In this document: positions 33,109-45,490 of the stretch, piece after piece
Layout of the letters: each line of letters starts with the position of its first letter
Position numbering within the stretch: the stretch's first letter is position 1
Origin: Zanthoxylum bungeanum
Taxonomy: Eukaryota; Streptophyta; Magnoliopsida; Sapindales; Rutaceae
DNA length: 64,000 nt
Assembly: GCA_019454045.1 (NCBI GenBank)
Contig: SKCR01038892.1
Location: 1-64,000 of the forward strand
Reading direction: 5' to 3'
Position numbers and translations under genes: made by a program
The notes under the pieces: generated by a model
What the model was told of the DNA's origin: nothing
Seen by the model: the letters and a program-made list of their open reading frames with translations, nothing else
Databases searched by the model: none

Positions 33109-35315
33109 TGTAGGACACAGAACTAGACGACGCTGTTCTAGGCTCGCGACCTAGTTGGGAGTACGAAATAACATGGAGTCGCCACCCGGTGTGAACCGGG
33201 ACAAAGATTTAACGCCGCACTCACCCCTCGCAAGGGAAGACCTCAAACCGTTGGGTTTGGAATGGTCCCTTACTTATGTCACTTGTGATGATATGATTTG
33301 TGCAATAAACTAACCGAATCTATTCAACATTCATGCTCAAGGGTAATCTACGCCTAAGTCCGCATGCATAATAATAACAATGATAACCTATATCTAAGTT
33401 CGCATACTTCAAAGTAAGTTGTCATAACGGCAAACACGCAATAACATACAATCATCACACAAGCATGCTCAATTATCTAATGCGGAAAATAAATAACAAT
33501 CTAAGCATAAAAATAAATTAAATCCCTAATGTAAAAAACAACCTAATCATGCATAAAGAAATAACCTTCTATCGACTAAATCATGCTTAAGACAAATAAC
33601 ATGCTAACAACCTAATCATGCTTTAATGACAAATAAATAACCTACGAACTACAACATGCTCAAACACAAGTTTGGATGAGACGAAATATGTGTCTCTTAA
33701 TTGGTACGTGGCGTTGTATCCCGAGTACAAACCGCACTACCATCCATTCGGATTCGGCTACGGAATTTACATCCGGGTTTCCATCCTATATACCACAAAA
33801 GGGAATACATATTCCGCTCATCCAACAATCACGTCATGCTTCAAATGACTCTCATGCGATAATATTTCTAAAATAAAAAAAATAAACAAAAGATAATAAA
33901 TAAAAGGGTGCCCTCAGGTCTAACCTCTTTTGTCGTCTCAAGAAAGGGCGCTACACGTCCGTTGGAAGGGTGAATGATTCGCAACTCTTTTGGTTCACCA
34001 ACTCAACGTCTTTCCTCGCTGTTTTGCTGTTCGGGCTGCTGTTTTTACTCTGTTTCACTGTTGTTTTGCTGCTGCGTTTCAGGTCACTATTTTGGTCGTT
34101 TTGGGGACTGTTTTGGGCGAATTTGATGGCCAATGGGTGCGGTTTTTTAAGGGCTTTAATGGGGGACTTTATGCAGTTTTTAATTGTTTTCTGGACTGTT
34201 TGGAGGGCTAAATTAGCAGCAAAAACTGGCAGTAAAAGGCTGTGATGTGCGGCAGTTTTAGGGGCAGTGAAGAGCTTTTTGTGTGACTGTTTTGATATGC
34301 AGTGGGGGGCTGTGTTTGAGGCTGTTTTGCGTGGATTAAGGATTGTGTTTGAGGTTTGTTTTGGCGTGAATTAGGGCTGTGAAAGTGATATGTGTATGCT
34401 TGTTGAAGTAGTTGCTTATAGGCGTGAATGGTGCTTGTTGAAGGGATTGTTTGTAAGTGTGAATCTGGGTTGTTGATTGATGTGGCGTGAAGGGAAAAAA
34501 CAAGGATAGTGTGGCGTTATTCACGTGAAGCAGGAAGACAGTGGTGGCAGGTTATGTGGCGAGAGACTTGTGCGTGAAGTTGAGTGAAAGTGGGGGGTAG
34601 GTGGCGTTGTTTTGTCAGGGCAAGGTACGGTTGTTTCGGCTGAATTGAAGGGTTTGTTCTCGGTTTGTTTGGCTGGTGGCGTGAGGCAGAAGGGGCATGT
34701 GGTGTGGAGTGGGTTTATGTGCGCAATTGGTTTATTGAAGCGGCAATGTAAGGGTGAGGTGAAGTATGTATGTGTTTATGATGTGTGAATTTGCCAGCGT
34801 TGAATGTGTAGGTTAAGGGTTCTTTTTATAGGCCAATGGAGTGGGTTTTACCTTATTGGAGAAGGAATAAGATTTGTGTGTTTAAAAGGGATATCTTTTA
34901 ATTTAGTATGTGATAAGGAAATCTTTTAATTTGGGGAAGTGATTTATGTATTTTAGGAAAGGGATTTAATTTAATTTAGGAAGGTGGTTTAATTTATGTC
35001 ATGTGTTTTAATTTAATTTAATTTGTTTTAATTTAATTTGTGACATGTATTTTAAATGTTTTAATCATTTAATTTGTGAGATGTGTTTTAAATGTTTTAA
35101 TTATTTTTGGATGTGATTTAATGGGTTTGGTGTGTTTTAAAACAGAGGTCCAACAAGCGAACCGAAGCGAAACAAGCGAGTTAAATCGGACAAAATATGA
35201 ATTCCCAACTTTACCCTTCCAACGTCCGTTTCCTGCGGCTTTCACAACTAAAGAGGTAGTGTCTCCATACGAGACTCATCATCGGGCTTATATGCAAAAA
35301 AATGCAGTGCCTACA
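33109..35315 (-). repeat. Tat-T2 5' LTR
   Basis: The plus strand begins TGTAGGACACAG and ends AATGCAGTGCCTACA, so both LTR ends are present; length 2207 bp. It is shorter than the 3.1-kb copies because it lacks the 155/185-bp and 124-bp repeats. Its right half (34142-35315) is the duplicate of 23405-24598. Confidence 0.87.
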
Positions 35316-35682
35316 GTTAGAGGCTCGCCGAAAAATAGTGGGAGGCTAGTATTAAATTTGTAATTTTGTTTAATACTTGCTAAACGTGCTCTTTTAATTT
35401 TATTTATCATCGTTATAAATATATTAGTTGGACTAATATTTTTTTTATTGCTTTCTTTGAACAGTTAGACTGTACAAGACACTACTCCACTTGTAGTTGG
35501 TTATATAGTTGGACTATAGTAACCATTACATTTTAAGTGTACCCGATATCGTTGATTGAATAGTTGGACTATTGCAATCGAGATGGCTGGAAAGATTAGC
35601 GTTAGGGACATCGTCATGGGAGATAATGTCTTTAACGGCTCCAATTTTCCAGATTTGGAGATAAATCTCAGGACAGTCCTGG
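35316..35682 (+). pseudogene. Duplicate of the Copia A2 leader end and gag start
   Basis: Near-identical to 24599-24965, with the gag ATG at 35583. One difference gives GSNFPDLEINL instead of GSNFPYLEINL. Cut at the same base by the inverted LTR. Confidence 0.75.
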
Positions 35683-37084
35683 TGTTGGGTTCCTAGAACA
35701 TGCCAAGGATCTTCTCAGTCATGATTTCATGTGAATACTTAAAGAAGTTGTGGAAAAACTTACATTGATCGGTTTCGTTGGATGTTGAAAGTTCAAAACT
35801 TTTTGTGAATAAGAAGAGCTCCAAGCCTTTTCTTTGTGTTCCAATTTCAAAGATTTGTTTCCCTAACACCTTGAATGACTCATTGAATGTGTTAGCAAGA
35901 AGAAATTTTGAAGCAAAATCTCAAATGGAGAGAGTGAAGCTCTCGGCAATGGAGGGAAAAGGGAGAGAGAGAGTGATTTTTGTGTTGTATATTTGATTTT
36001 CTAAAATCAATTACAAAATACCAAAACTCAAAGTTGGTATAGGTCATTCAAAATGAAATACAAAGTGTGTTGGACTTTGGTTGAGTAAAAAACAAGCAAT
36101 GCAAGATTTACACTCAACCTTAACAACTTCCATCACATGTCAAAAGTGTGATGTAAGTCAAGTGGGTCCCACCACTTGCAAATTCCGAATTTACGTCGAA
36201 CAATCCAATACTTAATTTCGCTCGGGCCCGGGTTCGTTTAATTTCGAATTAACGAATTTGCGGTTGCGACATTATTATTAAAGTCGCTTATGAATTAATT
36301 CTAAATTAATTCGTTTGCCCGAATTAAAATCCAATTTTAATTCCGCTTTGAAATCTAATTTCAAATAATGTATCGAATATATTATTTAATCGATTAATTC
36401 CTATTAATCGTTCTCTTTCTTCTAATCGAATTTTATCCCAGATAAATTCTTGCCGTAATTAATCCCAGATTAATTTTCTCTCTCTTATAATTAATCCTAG
36501 ATTAATTATGTTTGAGTCAAACGTCATCGGTGAATCTTTGGGAAGCGACCCATGAGATTCATGGATATGTTGGCAGTAAATCCGGTCGTCGGACTATCCG
36601 AACATGTACGTACCCCGTATCACGTTCTTACCGATTTACAAGACATGGTTGGCTTCTACAAAGCATCGTGCCTCTCCAATTCTCAAGAAATATTCTTTTA
36701 AGGAATACATAATCTATACTAGGAGTAGTATACTGAGTATTGCATATTATGATCCAGTATCGGATGTCACATGCTAGGCCTGGGGCTGGAATTGTGTCTG
36801 CCCCGTACGAAGCATATATCGGATCGCTAACAACTAGTCTCTTTAATCGGATAATCATGACCATGTCATATTATCCCGATAGTTGCAACATATTAGAGTA
36901 CCAGTTCTGTATCCCTACGTGATCATCATCTCCATATGACTGAAGTGACATTTCATTCTTGACATCACAGCTAATACACTACGATTCTCAATAAACCCAG
37001 AAGAGGAGTACACAAAACCTGTTAAAGTCCCGGACGACCAAAACCAAAGCGTAATGATTGTCGTGAGTATTAGCGATGCAAGTC
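35683..37084 (-). repeat. Duplicate of the inverted Copia A2 LTR fragment
   Basis: Near-copy of 24966-26370 with the same edges, including the hairpin cluster complement at 36230-36510. Confidence 0.85.
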
Positions 37085-38153
37085 AAATTAATAATTACCA
37101 CCAGCCATATAGGTGGTATCCAGATTAATCAAATTAATAATTAATTACCAACCGACTAATCAGGCGTTATCCAAATTAGTCAAGTTAAAACCAATTTAAA
37201 TAATTACCAACCGACCAATATGGTGGTATCCTCGTTAAGTCAGGTTTTAAGTAGTTTATATATTATAATTAAGGGAGATTAATCTAAATATTAGTAATAA
37301 AACTTTTACCTTTTACCCCAGCAAATGGGAGTTACCACCTCAGTACTGAAAAGTAAAAAATTAAAAATTAAAGAAAGAAAAAGTATTGTGCGTAAAGGTA
37401 AATTGCGGAAAGTAAAAACTGAAAAATTAAAGAAAAGAAAGCGCGAAAGCGGAAATTAATTTCTGAAAGCTGTAAATAAACAAACAAGATACAATCTTCT
37501 TAGTATTCTTAAGGAATTCCTTAGAAGAAAGTATGAATTTACAAATAAAATGCTTGGTATTTATAGGCAAAATTTTGCCTCCGTCAAATCATCTACCAAA
37601 TCCATTATTAATTGCTCCACTAATTGCTCCACCAAATCCATTATTAATTGCTCCACTAATTGCTTATCATGTTTGGTGGTGATTTGATAATTTTATTATT
37701 TATTTTTTGCTTTGAAAATGACTTTAATAATTACACACAACACACTTCTGGATAGTTCATCAATTTCGGGAATGAAATATTCAGAATTCGAAATTATTTT
37801 GTTTTTAAAAGTTGTAGATCTTTGCGTCTTTGTTAATCTGGAACTTGAATCAGCTCAATCCGATATCGCAGTAAAAAGTTATGCCCAGAATACGACAGAT
37901 GCGCAAAACTGGAATTTCCAAAACTGCACTTCGTTAAAACGCCCTTTCAAGTTTCCAATCTCCAAAATTAATATGTCAAGTCCAATTTTTGCCCTTATTT
38001 GACCCACATTTCATCCTAAATGATTTCATTGTGTCCCAATATTATTTTATCTGCAAAATAAACTAAAACACATCAAAACGTTCATCAAACCCGAGAAACT
38101 AAACAAAATATTAAGTAAAAGGGGCGGTAAATATTGATATATTTTCCGCTCAT
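37085..38153. other. Duplicate of the unassigned AT-rich block
   Basis: Near-copy of 26371-27440. The frame at 37712 is identical for about 90 codons and then shifts at a T-run (CCAATTTTTGCCC against CCAATTTTGCCC). This argues against it being under coding constraint. Confidence 0.6.
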
Positions 38154-38405
38154 CAGTTTGGTGTGTAGCTTGGTCATGTGTGGGCTTGGTGTGTGACTTG
38201 CGGGGGTTTGGGCCAAGGATGAATTTTAAAACAGAGGTCCAACGAGTGAACCCACAGCTAAGCAAACGAATTTTGTCCAACAAGATATCAATTTCTGACT
38301 TTTCCCTTCCGACGTCCGTTTCCCGCGACTTCCACAACTTAAAAAGGTAGTGTTTCCATGTGAGACTCATTATCGGGACTTATATGTAAAAAAGCAGAGC
38401 CTACA
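38154..38405 (-). repeat. Duplicate of the Tat-T2 3' LTR start portion
   Basis: Copy of 27441-27691, ending AGCAGAGCCTACA, with two changes from the usual GCAGTGCCTACA. Confidence 0.78.
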
Positions 38406-38915
38406 GTCACCCCCACTTTGATGGGACTTGTGCAGTGTGTGACAATGATAATCCTATCAAAGTTATGCAATGCATTTTTACTTACCTGGCTCGCTAGCTG
38501 CCACCTGACTTGCCTGCTTCTTCGAACTGAGTTGATGACACAGTGGGCCTCGACCCTGGTACACATCCCGAAACTTCAACTGATGATGTAGTGGGTCCTC
38601 GACCCTGGGACGCATCCTGGAACTACAACTGCTGATACAGTGGGTCCTCGACCCTGGTACGCATCCCAATAACTATAACGGACAACGGGGGCCTCGACCA
38701 TGGGACGCATCCCAATACCGCTGACAATGTGGGCCTCGACCCTGTGACGTATCCCAAAAATGAGGATGTAATGGGTCCTCGACCTTGGGACGCATCCCTG
38801 AACTACAAATGATGACGCAGTGGGCCTCGACCCTGGGACGCATCCAGAACTACTGACAATGGGGGCCTCGACCCTGGGACGCATCCCAATACCGCTGAAA
38901 ATGTGGGCCTCGACC
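38406..38915 (-). repeat. Duplicate tandem array and polypurine tract
   Basis: Copy of 27692-28202, again joined to an LTR piece at the string ACCCT. Confidence 0.8.
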
Positions 38916-39013
38916 CTTCCAACGTCCGTTTCCTGTGGCTTTCACAACTAAAGAGGTAGTGTCTCCATACGAGACTCATCATCGGGCTTATATGCAAAAA
39001 TGCAGTGCTTACA
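38916..39013 (-). repeat. Duplicate 98-bp Tat-T LTR-start fragment
   Basis: Copy of 28203-28300; the edge reads GCAGTGCTTACA. Confidence 0.8.
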
Positions 39014-40164
39014 GTCGCCCCCACTTTGATGGGACTTGTGTAGTGTGTGACAATGAAAATCCTATCAAAGTACGTGCAATGCATTTTTACTCGCCAGCTG
39101 CCGCTTAACTTGCCTGTTACTTCGAACTAAGTTGATCCGGTGATGAGGTGTTGCGACCCCTGAGGTTCATCCCTGCAAGATGCTGCGATCTCTAGGAATC
39201 ACTACCGAACTGAACTGATGTGAGGTGTCCTGTTCCCTAATTGAGTTGTGGGTCTTGTTCCCGATTGTGAGATGAGGGTCTTGTTCCCTAATTGAGTTGG
39301 GATTGATGGTGAGGTGCTGTGACCTCTAGGTCTTGTTCCCGAACCACCGAGTGGGTTTTGTTCCCGAAGTGACATGAGGGTCTTGTTCCCTGAATTGTGG
39401 GTCTTGTTCCCGTGGGTCTTGTTCCCGATTTGACTTAAGGGTATTGTTCCCTGAATTGTGGGTCTTGTTCCCAATCTGAGTTGAGGGTCTTGTTCCCTGA
39501 ATTTGTGGGTTTTGTTCCCGTTCTGAGTTGAGGGTCTTGTTCCCTGAATTATGGGTCTTGTTCCCGTGGGTCTTGTTCCCAATTTGTGTTGAGGGTCTTG
39601 TTCCCTGAATTGTGGGTCTTGTTCCCGGGACGCATCCCGGAAATACAACCGCAACGGGGGCCCTCGACCCTAGGACGCATCCCAATACCGCTGACAATGT
39701 GGGCCTTGCCCTCGAACTGATGATGTAGTGGGTCCTCGACCCTGGGACGCATCATGGACCTACAACTGATGATGTAGTGGGCCCTCGACCCTGGGACGTA
39801 TCCCAGAACTGCAACCGACAACAGATGCACCTCGACCTTGGGACGCATCCCAATACCGCTGACAATGTGGGCCTCACCCTCAAACTGATGATGTAGTGGG
39901 TCCTCGACCTTTACTGATACTGATATGGGCTTCGACCCTATGACTCATTCCCGAGCTGATACTGATGTGGGCATCGGCCCTGGGATTTATTCCTGAAGAT
40001 TGCTGATAATGCGGGCTTCGCCCTATGGGATTCATTCCAGGATTCATTCCAAAACTCTGACAATGTGGGCCTCGACCCTGGGATTCATTCCTGGATTCAT
40101 TCCAAAACTCTGCTGATATGGGCCTCGACCCTGGGATTCATTCCCGAAACTGATGATGCTGTGT
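39014..40164 (-). repeat. Shortened duplicate of the Tat-T2 arrays
   Basis: It holds TTGTTCCCG-type units to about 39625, then jumps inside the string TTGTTCCCGGGACGCATCCC to GGGCCTCGACCC-type units. The whole GTACCTAGGGTGTCG array and parts of both neighbours are missing, so this copy is about 1.7 kb shorter than 28301-31164. Confidence 0.82.
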
Positions 40165-40494
40165 TGCTATTTCTGGTTGGCTTACATTTGCCGCTTTCTC
40201 TTTTTCTTCTTTGAAACCTGTGAATACAAAACAAAACAAACACAAAGAAAGAATGCAAAAAATGTTACGTGTATGCATGCATGCATGCATGAATGAATTT
40301 CCTATTCCGCTGGGTTAGGTCTTTCGCCAATTCTCCAGGTGATTGCTCGGTCTTCTCTCTGGTCTCATGGCTCAATTCCTTGTTATACTTCTTGTTTACG
40401 GGGTGGTAGACCGGTCGCCCCCAGTCTTGATTTAGCTTTCTGCTCTCCGCTGTTTGCACTTGATCAAGATGAACCACATGGTGGGGCCTTCCAT
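40165..40494 (-). other. Duplicate of the conserved post-pol block
   Basis: Copy of 31165-31495. On the minus strand an open frame of 70 codons (40477-40265) reads LNQDWGRPVYHPVNKK and SPGELAKDLTQRNRKFIHA. I do not recognise it. Confidence 0.5.
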
Positions 40495-41125
40495 ATCATC
40501 ATACTATATCACATGCTACGAAATAGACCTAATAGTTATACATATCATTGTCCTCAAGGAATGCCCAGTAATGAAACCAGAGAACATTCAAAACACTCAA
40601 TGCAACTCAAATCTGAGTTTTTGAATAAATGATCTATGCCAGACTCAAAGTGTGTGTGTGCAAATGTTCTTTCACAGCTTAATCCTTAAGCAAGCCAACT
40701 CAGTGATTTTGTTTCAAAAATCGGGATCGATGGGTCAAACCAACCTAGATGTCTCAGTTACGCTCTGCAATTGCTTTTCCATGATCAAAGTGATATGGTT
40801 TTATTTCTCTTTTTTCTTTCTCTTTTTTCTTTTCATTTTGAACTTCTTCTTTTTTCTTTTTTTTTTCCTTTCTTGTTTCTTTTTTTTTTTCAACACACCT
40901 ACCCTTTAAGGTAGCATTTCTCCTCATGGTGGTCCTAATACTCGCCCATTGGTAGCTTCACGCTTATCGGTTATAGGCGGTTCAATTCTTTTCTTTAGAG
41001 ACTTTTCTTTTATTTTCAACCATACCACACATCATAACACAAGCAAATCAGGATAGACATTTAGGCGAACGGTCATTCACCGACCTACAATTTCTTCAAC
41101 TAGTCATTTTGCTAACTACTCAGCT
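40495..41125 (-). repeat. Duplicate Athila-type 3' fragment
   Basis: Copy of 31496-32135. It ends at GCTAACTACTCAG, the right edge of the large duplication, where Copia A2 LTR text starts. Confidence 0.8.
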
Positions 41126-41249
41126 ACTACATATATGTAATTTTTGAAATCCTAAAACCGATCAATGTAAGTTTTTTTTGCAAACTTTCTTGTTATATTC
41201 ACACAATAATCACACTTAGATATCCCGTGGCATGTCTAGGACACTAACA
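41126..41249 (+). repeat. Copia A2 3' LTR, terminal 124 bp
   Basis: CTACATATATGTAATTTTTG to GTCTAGGACACTAACA matches 21571-21690, the end of the A2 LTR. With the 5' LTR at 19801 and CTACG on both sides it closes the compound A2 insertion. Confidence 0.83.
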
Positions 41250-41254
41250 CTACG
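41250..41254. other. Target-site duplication CTACG, right copy
   Basis: Partner of 19796-19800. Confidence 0.8.
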
Positions 41255-42921
41255 AACTCCTGCAAGGCAACTATGTCCTTTGATTTACAAATGTGAGGTT
41301 GGTATAGCAGTCCCGACCAATAGCTACGTACTTTTGAGGCATGGTCTGTTGTGTAGCTGGGAACGTTTTACATAGATATGGAGTTCACTCCTTCTTGTGA
41401 GAAATAGATGAGTATCTTTCTTAAGGGTTGATTCAGTACTTGAACGGTTTGAGTGATCAAGTCTTTCTATTATGAATAGAAAGATTAAAATTCATAATGT
41501 TTATGAATAAATCGTTCATTAGAGAATCAATGGTACTTAAGGTAAATATAATTGGAGGGGTATAACGGACATTATGACCCGAATCTAATTATGAGATACT
41601 CGTGAAGGGTCAATTCGTATGTAGTGACTATATCGATGGACACCGAATTGGTTCGGCTTAATATATCATCTGCGGCAACGAGATGGCAAATTCGGGTTCT
41701 TAGTGGAATACTCCGGAGTTAATAATTCAGAATATTTAATTAAGAGCTTAATTAACATTTCGAGATTATTGGAGCTCGGAACCGTCGGTCCATTTGGTCC
41801 ATGTGCTAGCTCGATATACTATAGCGGATTTAGTATAATTGGATAGTCCAATTATATACTCACATATGTATAAATATTATTAATATGATTAATAATATTA
41901 TTTGTCACACTTGGAACTATATATTAAAAGTTAATATATATTTTTGATAATTATATGATAATTATTAAATGAATTAAATTAAATTATATTTGATCTAATT
42001 TAATAAGGCTAAAGTTGTAATTTCTCATTATTGGGTTTTGGAAACCCTTGATTTATTTTGGAAGTTACAAATCTATAATTACATTAATCTTTTTGATTTT
42101 GTAACATCTTTTGCTTTATGGAAAGTTAATATAATTGTTACAAAATTAATAAAAAAATTATATATGCATGGCCGACTTTTTGAGTGGTGGAAAGGGGAAA
42201 GGGTTTTTTTTATTTTGTAAAATTAAACCCTAAGTATAAAATGGAAAATGGTTTTTCTTTTTACTTAACCTATCTCATTCTAACATAGCCATCTTTCTTC
42301 TTCTTCTCTAACTCTCTCAACAGTTTAGAAAACCAAAAACAAAAGAAAAAGAATAAAAACAAAAATCAAAAGAATAAAAGTTGTTAGTGTGTTTAAATCT
42401 CTAAAACGTTTAGGGACTACTTTGTGACGAGATATAGTTCGGAAGACTTATGGTGTCGAATAAAATTCTTCTCCATCTTATTTCATATTGTTCACGGCAG
42501 TGAGGCATTGTTTTGCTCACTGCCGCCCATTTTCTTGGTGAAATGGAACTCGGTTTGGTTTCGTTTTAATCCAAAAATTTTGGGGAATATTTTGTGATGT
42601 TTTGGGGCAGTGTTGGGGATGTTTTCAAGTGAAAAATCAGAACCAAAACACAGTCGCTTTCCTCACATTTCAGGGGTTGATTCTGCAGTGCGTTGGGCGC
42701 GAATCGAGTCTAAAATAGTCCAGTTTTTGTCCGGCTGTTCGGGGCTGTTTGGGGACTATTCTGGGGCTATTTTGGGGCTGGAATTTTGTCTAAAAATGCA
42801 ACAAAATTTCAGTGGTGGTGGCAGTAGAATTCGGCTAGTTCAAGGTAAGGGCAAAAAAAAATTTCAAGTCTGATCTGTGTGCCTTAACCGTTTTCGCTGC
42901 GCGAGGAAAGCGTTTCCTACA
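41255..42921 (+). repeat. Copia C LTR, part 2
   Basis: It continues the LTR from 19454-19800 and ends CGTTTCCTACA directly before a primer site. Part 1 plus part 2 is about 2.0 kb. The section 42470-42890 is less AT-rich and may hold the transcript start region and U5. Short frames such as 42610-42873 have no known domain. Confidence 0.75.
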
Positions 42922-42922
42922 A

Positions 42923-42940
42923 TTGGCATCGAGAGCAAGG
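42923..42940 (+). other. Primer binding site of Copia C
   Basis: TTGGCATCGAGAGCAAGG is close to the usual TTGGTATCAGAGCCAAGG, complementary to initiator tRNA-Met. Confidence 0.8.
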
Positions 42941-43580
42941 TTGAAAAGTGTTCTTAACCCTTCTCTTTTCATTTAAGGTTACTATTTTTAATATGTTTAT
43001 ATGAGTTATAATTATTGATTTTCATGTTTAGTTGAGTAGGCACAAAATAATATTCATGTGATGAATGGTAATTATTTTTCATGTGATGAATGGATTTTGC
43101 ATTGGTCGTAAATTTTTCCGGCTCATATTTTTTATTTGGTTTTTGATTTTGGGATGTAAGACCATAAGGCCATTGTTTACAATTGTTGTATTTTTTATTT
43201 TCCAATGTAAAATTTCAATTATTATAATTTGGAGCACCAAAGTCGCAAAAGGAGCCAACACCACCTTGGAGCGTATTTTGAAGACCAATGGATGCCTTGG
43301 GTATTTTTGTATTAATTATATTAGTATAGGGAAAGCCTGGTCAATGTAAAATATTTTTTTTATGTTATATGTATGTTTAATTCGAATTGTTTGAATAACA
43401 TGTCATATAGCTTAGGGTGCCTACTCTTGCATTTCACATGCCATAACATATTTTAGATGCATTATCATTATAGACATGAAATTTGATTTTATGTGATTTA
43501 AATGTTTAAATTAGAATATGATATGCATAGGAAAAATAATTAATTGGATTATAAACAATGCAACGGAATAAGGATTGATT
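42941..43580 (+). other. Copia C leader
   Basis: AT-rich sequence with no supported gene. The direct repeat TTCATGTGATGAATGG occurs at about 43053 and 43078. Copia C gag and pol are not found to the right. Confidence 0.45.
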
Positions 43581-43798
43581 GGCATAACAAATACATATGG
43601 GATAGCTATGTGAAATCAGACTCTAGAATCTCTCTCGTATTGGTTTTTCCTACTTAATTATTTTCATATCTTAGTTATATAATTTAATCTTAATTCATTA
43701 TTTTCTAAATAAAGTTAGGTTTACTAATTATAGTACTTAGTGTGGTTTGAACACAATCCATGTGGGTTCGACACTCTTTCACTTATCCATACTAAAAC
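43581..43798 (+). repeat. Possible end of a gypsy LTR before the Athila-like gag
   Basis: GTGGGTTCGACACTC...ACTTGACACCGTACACTTG resembles the conserved 3' end of many plant gypsy LTRs, where a GGGTTCGAC phrase and ACTTG...GTACACTTG close the U5 part. No clear primer site follows. Confidence 0.4.
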
Positions 43799-44740
43799 TT
43801 GACACCGTACACTTGTGGTACGATAGAAAATATCGCAGCAACTTTCTCCCAGAAAGACAGTGAAACCCTTTATCAAACTTGGGAGAGGTTTAATGAGATG
43901 TTAGGTAGTTGTCCTCACTATGGGTATGAGAGTTGGTGCTTAGTGAGTTACTTTTATGACAATCTAACTCCTAGGGAGTGCCAATTCATTGAGACAATAT
44001 GCAATGGTGAATTTATCCGAAAGGACCCTGATGAGGCATTATAGTATTTAAATGACCTAACCGAGAAATCTCACAATTGGACAGGATCTAATGTCATGAA
44101 TAGCACTGATAGGACACGTTCCATCCCTTCTAGCGGAGGCATACACCACTTTAGGGAAGATGATAGTCTTAAAGAACATGTTGAGCTATTAACTAGAGAG
44201 ATAAGAGCTTTAAAAACAAAGATAGCAAAACTATACATGCGGTAGCCCAGCTTGAACCCCAATGGTATATTTTATGTGTAAGGGGGGTGACCACCTAACC
44301 CAAGAGTGTCCTTTATATGGTGAGACGAGGGAAACATATGAGGAACAATGCAATACCTTAGGGATGTACAAGAAACCTTATACACCTATTTAGATACTTA
44401 TAATTCTAGTTGGCGGAACCACCCAAATTTTAGTTGGAAACATGAGTCTCAACAGCCCACTCAAACATCACAGCCTAGAAGTTACAGTGCCCCCCAGTAT
44501 CACACACCTTCCATTCCTAGAAATTCTTTAGAGGATATTGTGCATGCATTTATAGAGGCCCAGAGTAAAACTAATCAAAAGTTTGAGTCACTGATAGCTC
44601 AGGTGGTTGAAGATAATAAGGAGATAAAGAGTCAAGTCTCTAAGTTGACTAATGTCCTGAGTGTGCAAGAACAAAGAAAGTTTCAATCTCAGGCTCAACC
44701 AAATCCTCAAGAGCAACACATGGTACAGGCTGATCATTAA
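43799..44740 (+). pseudogene. Athila-like gag
   Basis: The first part reads FSQKDSETLYQTWERFNEML and CPHYGYESWCLVSYFYDNL, matching the Athila gag core (FxQxxxExLYEAWERFKxLLxxCPHHGxxxWxxxxxFYxGL). Stops near 44043 and 44240 break it. At about 44265-44310 one frame gives MCKGGDHLTQECPLYGE, a nucleocapsid-like knuckle with the GGDHxxxxCP form. 44348-44740 continues with a Gln/Ser-rich tail (SLEDIVHAFIEAQSKTNQKF, SKLTNVLSVQEQRKF), as in the region between gag and protease of this lineage. Not functional. Confidence 0.8.
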
Positions 44741-45069
44741 GCATCCAATGTAAGAGGTGTTAATATCATAATCACTAGGAATGGTAAAGATGTAGGCTTG
44801 CAGGACACCTCCAACATTATATGTGACCCCAAAGTTATTAGTACCCACAAGCTCTTAGGCCTACTGCGAGAGCTACAGACCCTAATGATGAGATCCTAGA
44901 ACATTTAAAGCAAGTAAAAATTAACCTTCCTCTATTACATGTGATCACACAGGTTCCCACATATGCGAAGGTTTTGAAGGATCTATGCACTATGAAGAGA
45001 AAACATCATTTGAAAAAGACTGCACTCTTAACAGAACAAGCAAGTGCAGTGATTGACCAGAGGGCCCCA

Positions 45070-45490
45070 CCAAAATACAAGGATCCATGATGCCCCACTA
45101 TTACTTACCACATTGGCACATATAAGTTTGGTAAGACTTTATTGGATTTAGGTGCTAGTGTTAATCTCATGCCATGTTCTATTTATCTACAGCTCGGACT
45201 TGGAGAGATTAAACCTACATATGTGGTTTTAAAGTTAGTTGATCGCTCCATCAGAACATCACGGGGAGTAGTTGAGGATGTGTTCCTACAAATCGAAAAA
45301 TTCTACTACCCAGTTGATTTTCTGATTCTAGATACTCAGCTGGTTGTTAAAATTTAATCCAAAATTCCTCTCATATTGGGTAGACCTTTTCTTGCTATCA
45401 ATTGCAGGAACGGTCTCATGAAGTTATCATTTGGGAATATGACACTGGAAGTGAATATCTTTCATGTTAAGAAACAACCATGAGATGATG
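45070..45490 (+). pseudogene. Athila-like protease
   Basis: 45142-45357 reads LDLGASVNLMPCSIYLQLGL in the frame before and after its Met, then VLKLVDRSIRTSRGVVEDVF and PVDFLILD. After a stop, IPLILGRPFLAINCRNGLMK follows. This is the aspartic protease of Ty3/gypsy, with DLGAS in place of the more common DTGAS/DSGAS; DLGASxNLMP is the form usual in Athila. The ending ILGRPFLA is the standard end of the domain. Confidence 0.82.

Noticed and set aside
43065..43349. A 94-codon hydrophobic frame between Copia C and the Athila-like gag
   Set aside because: It has no match to gag or an envelope, sits in an AT-rich leader, and overlaps an equally long minus-strand frame.
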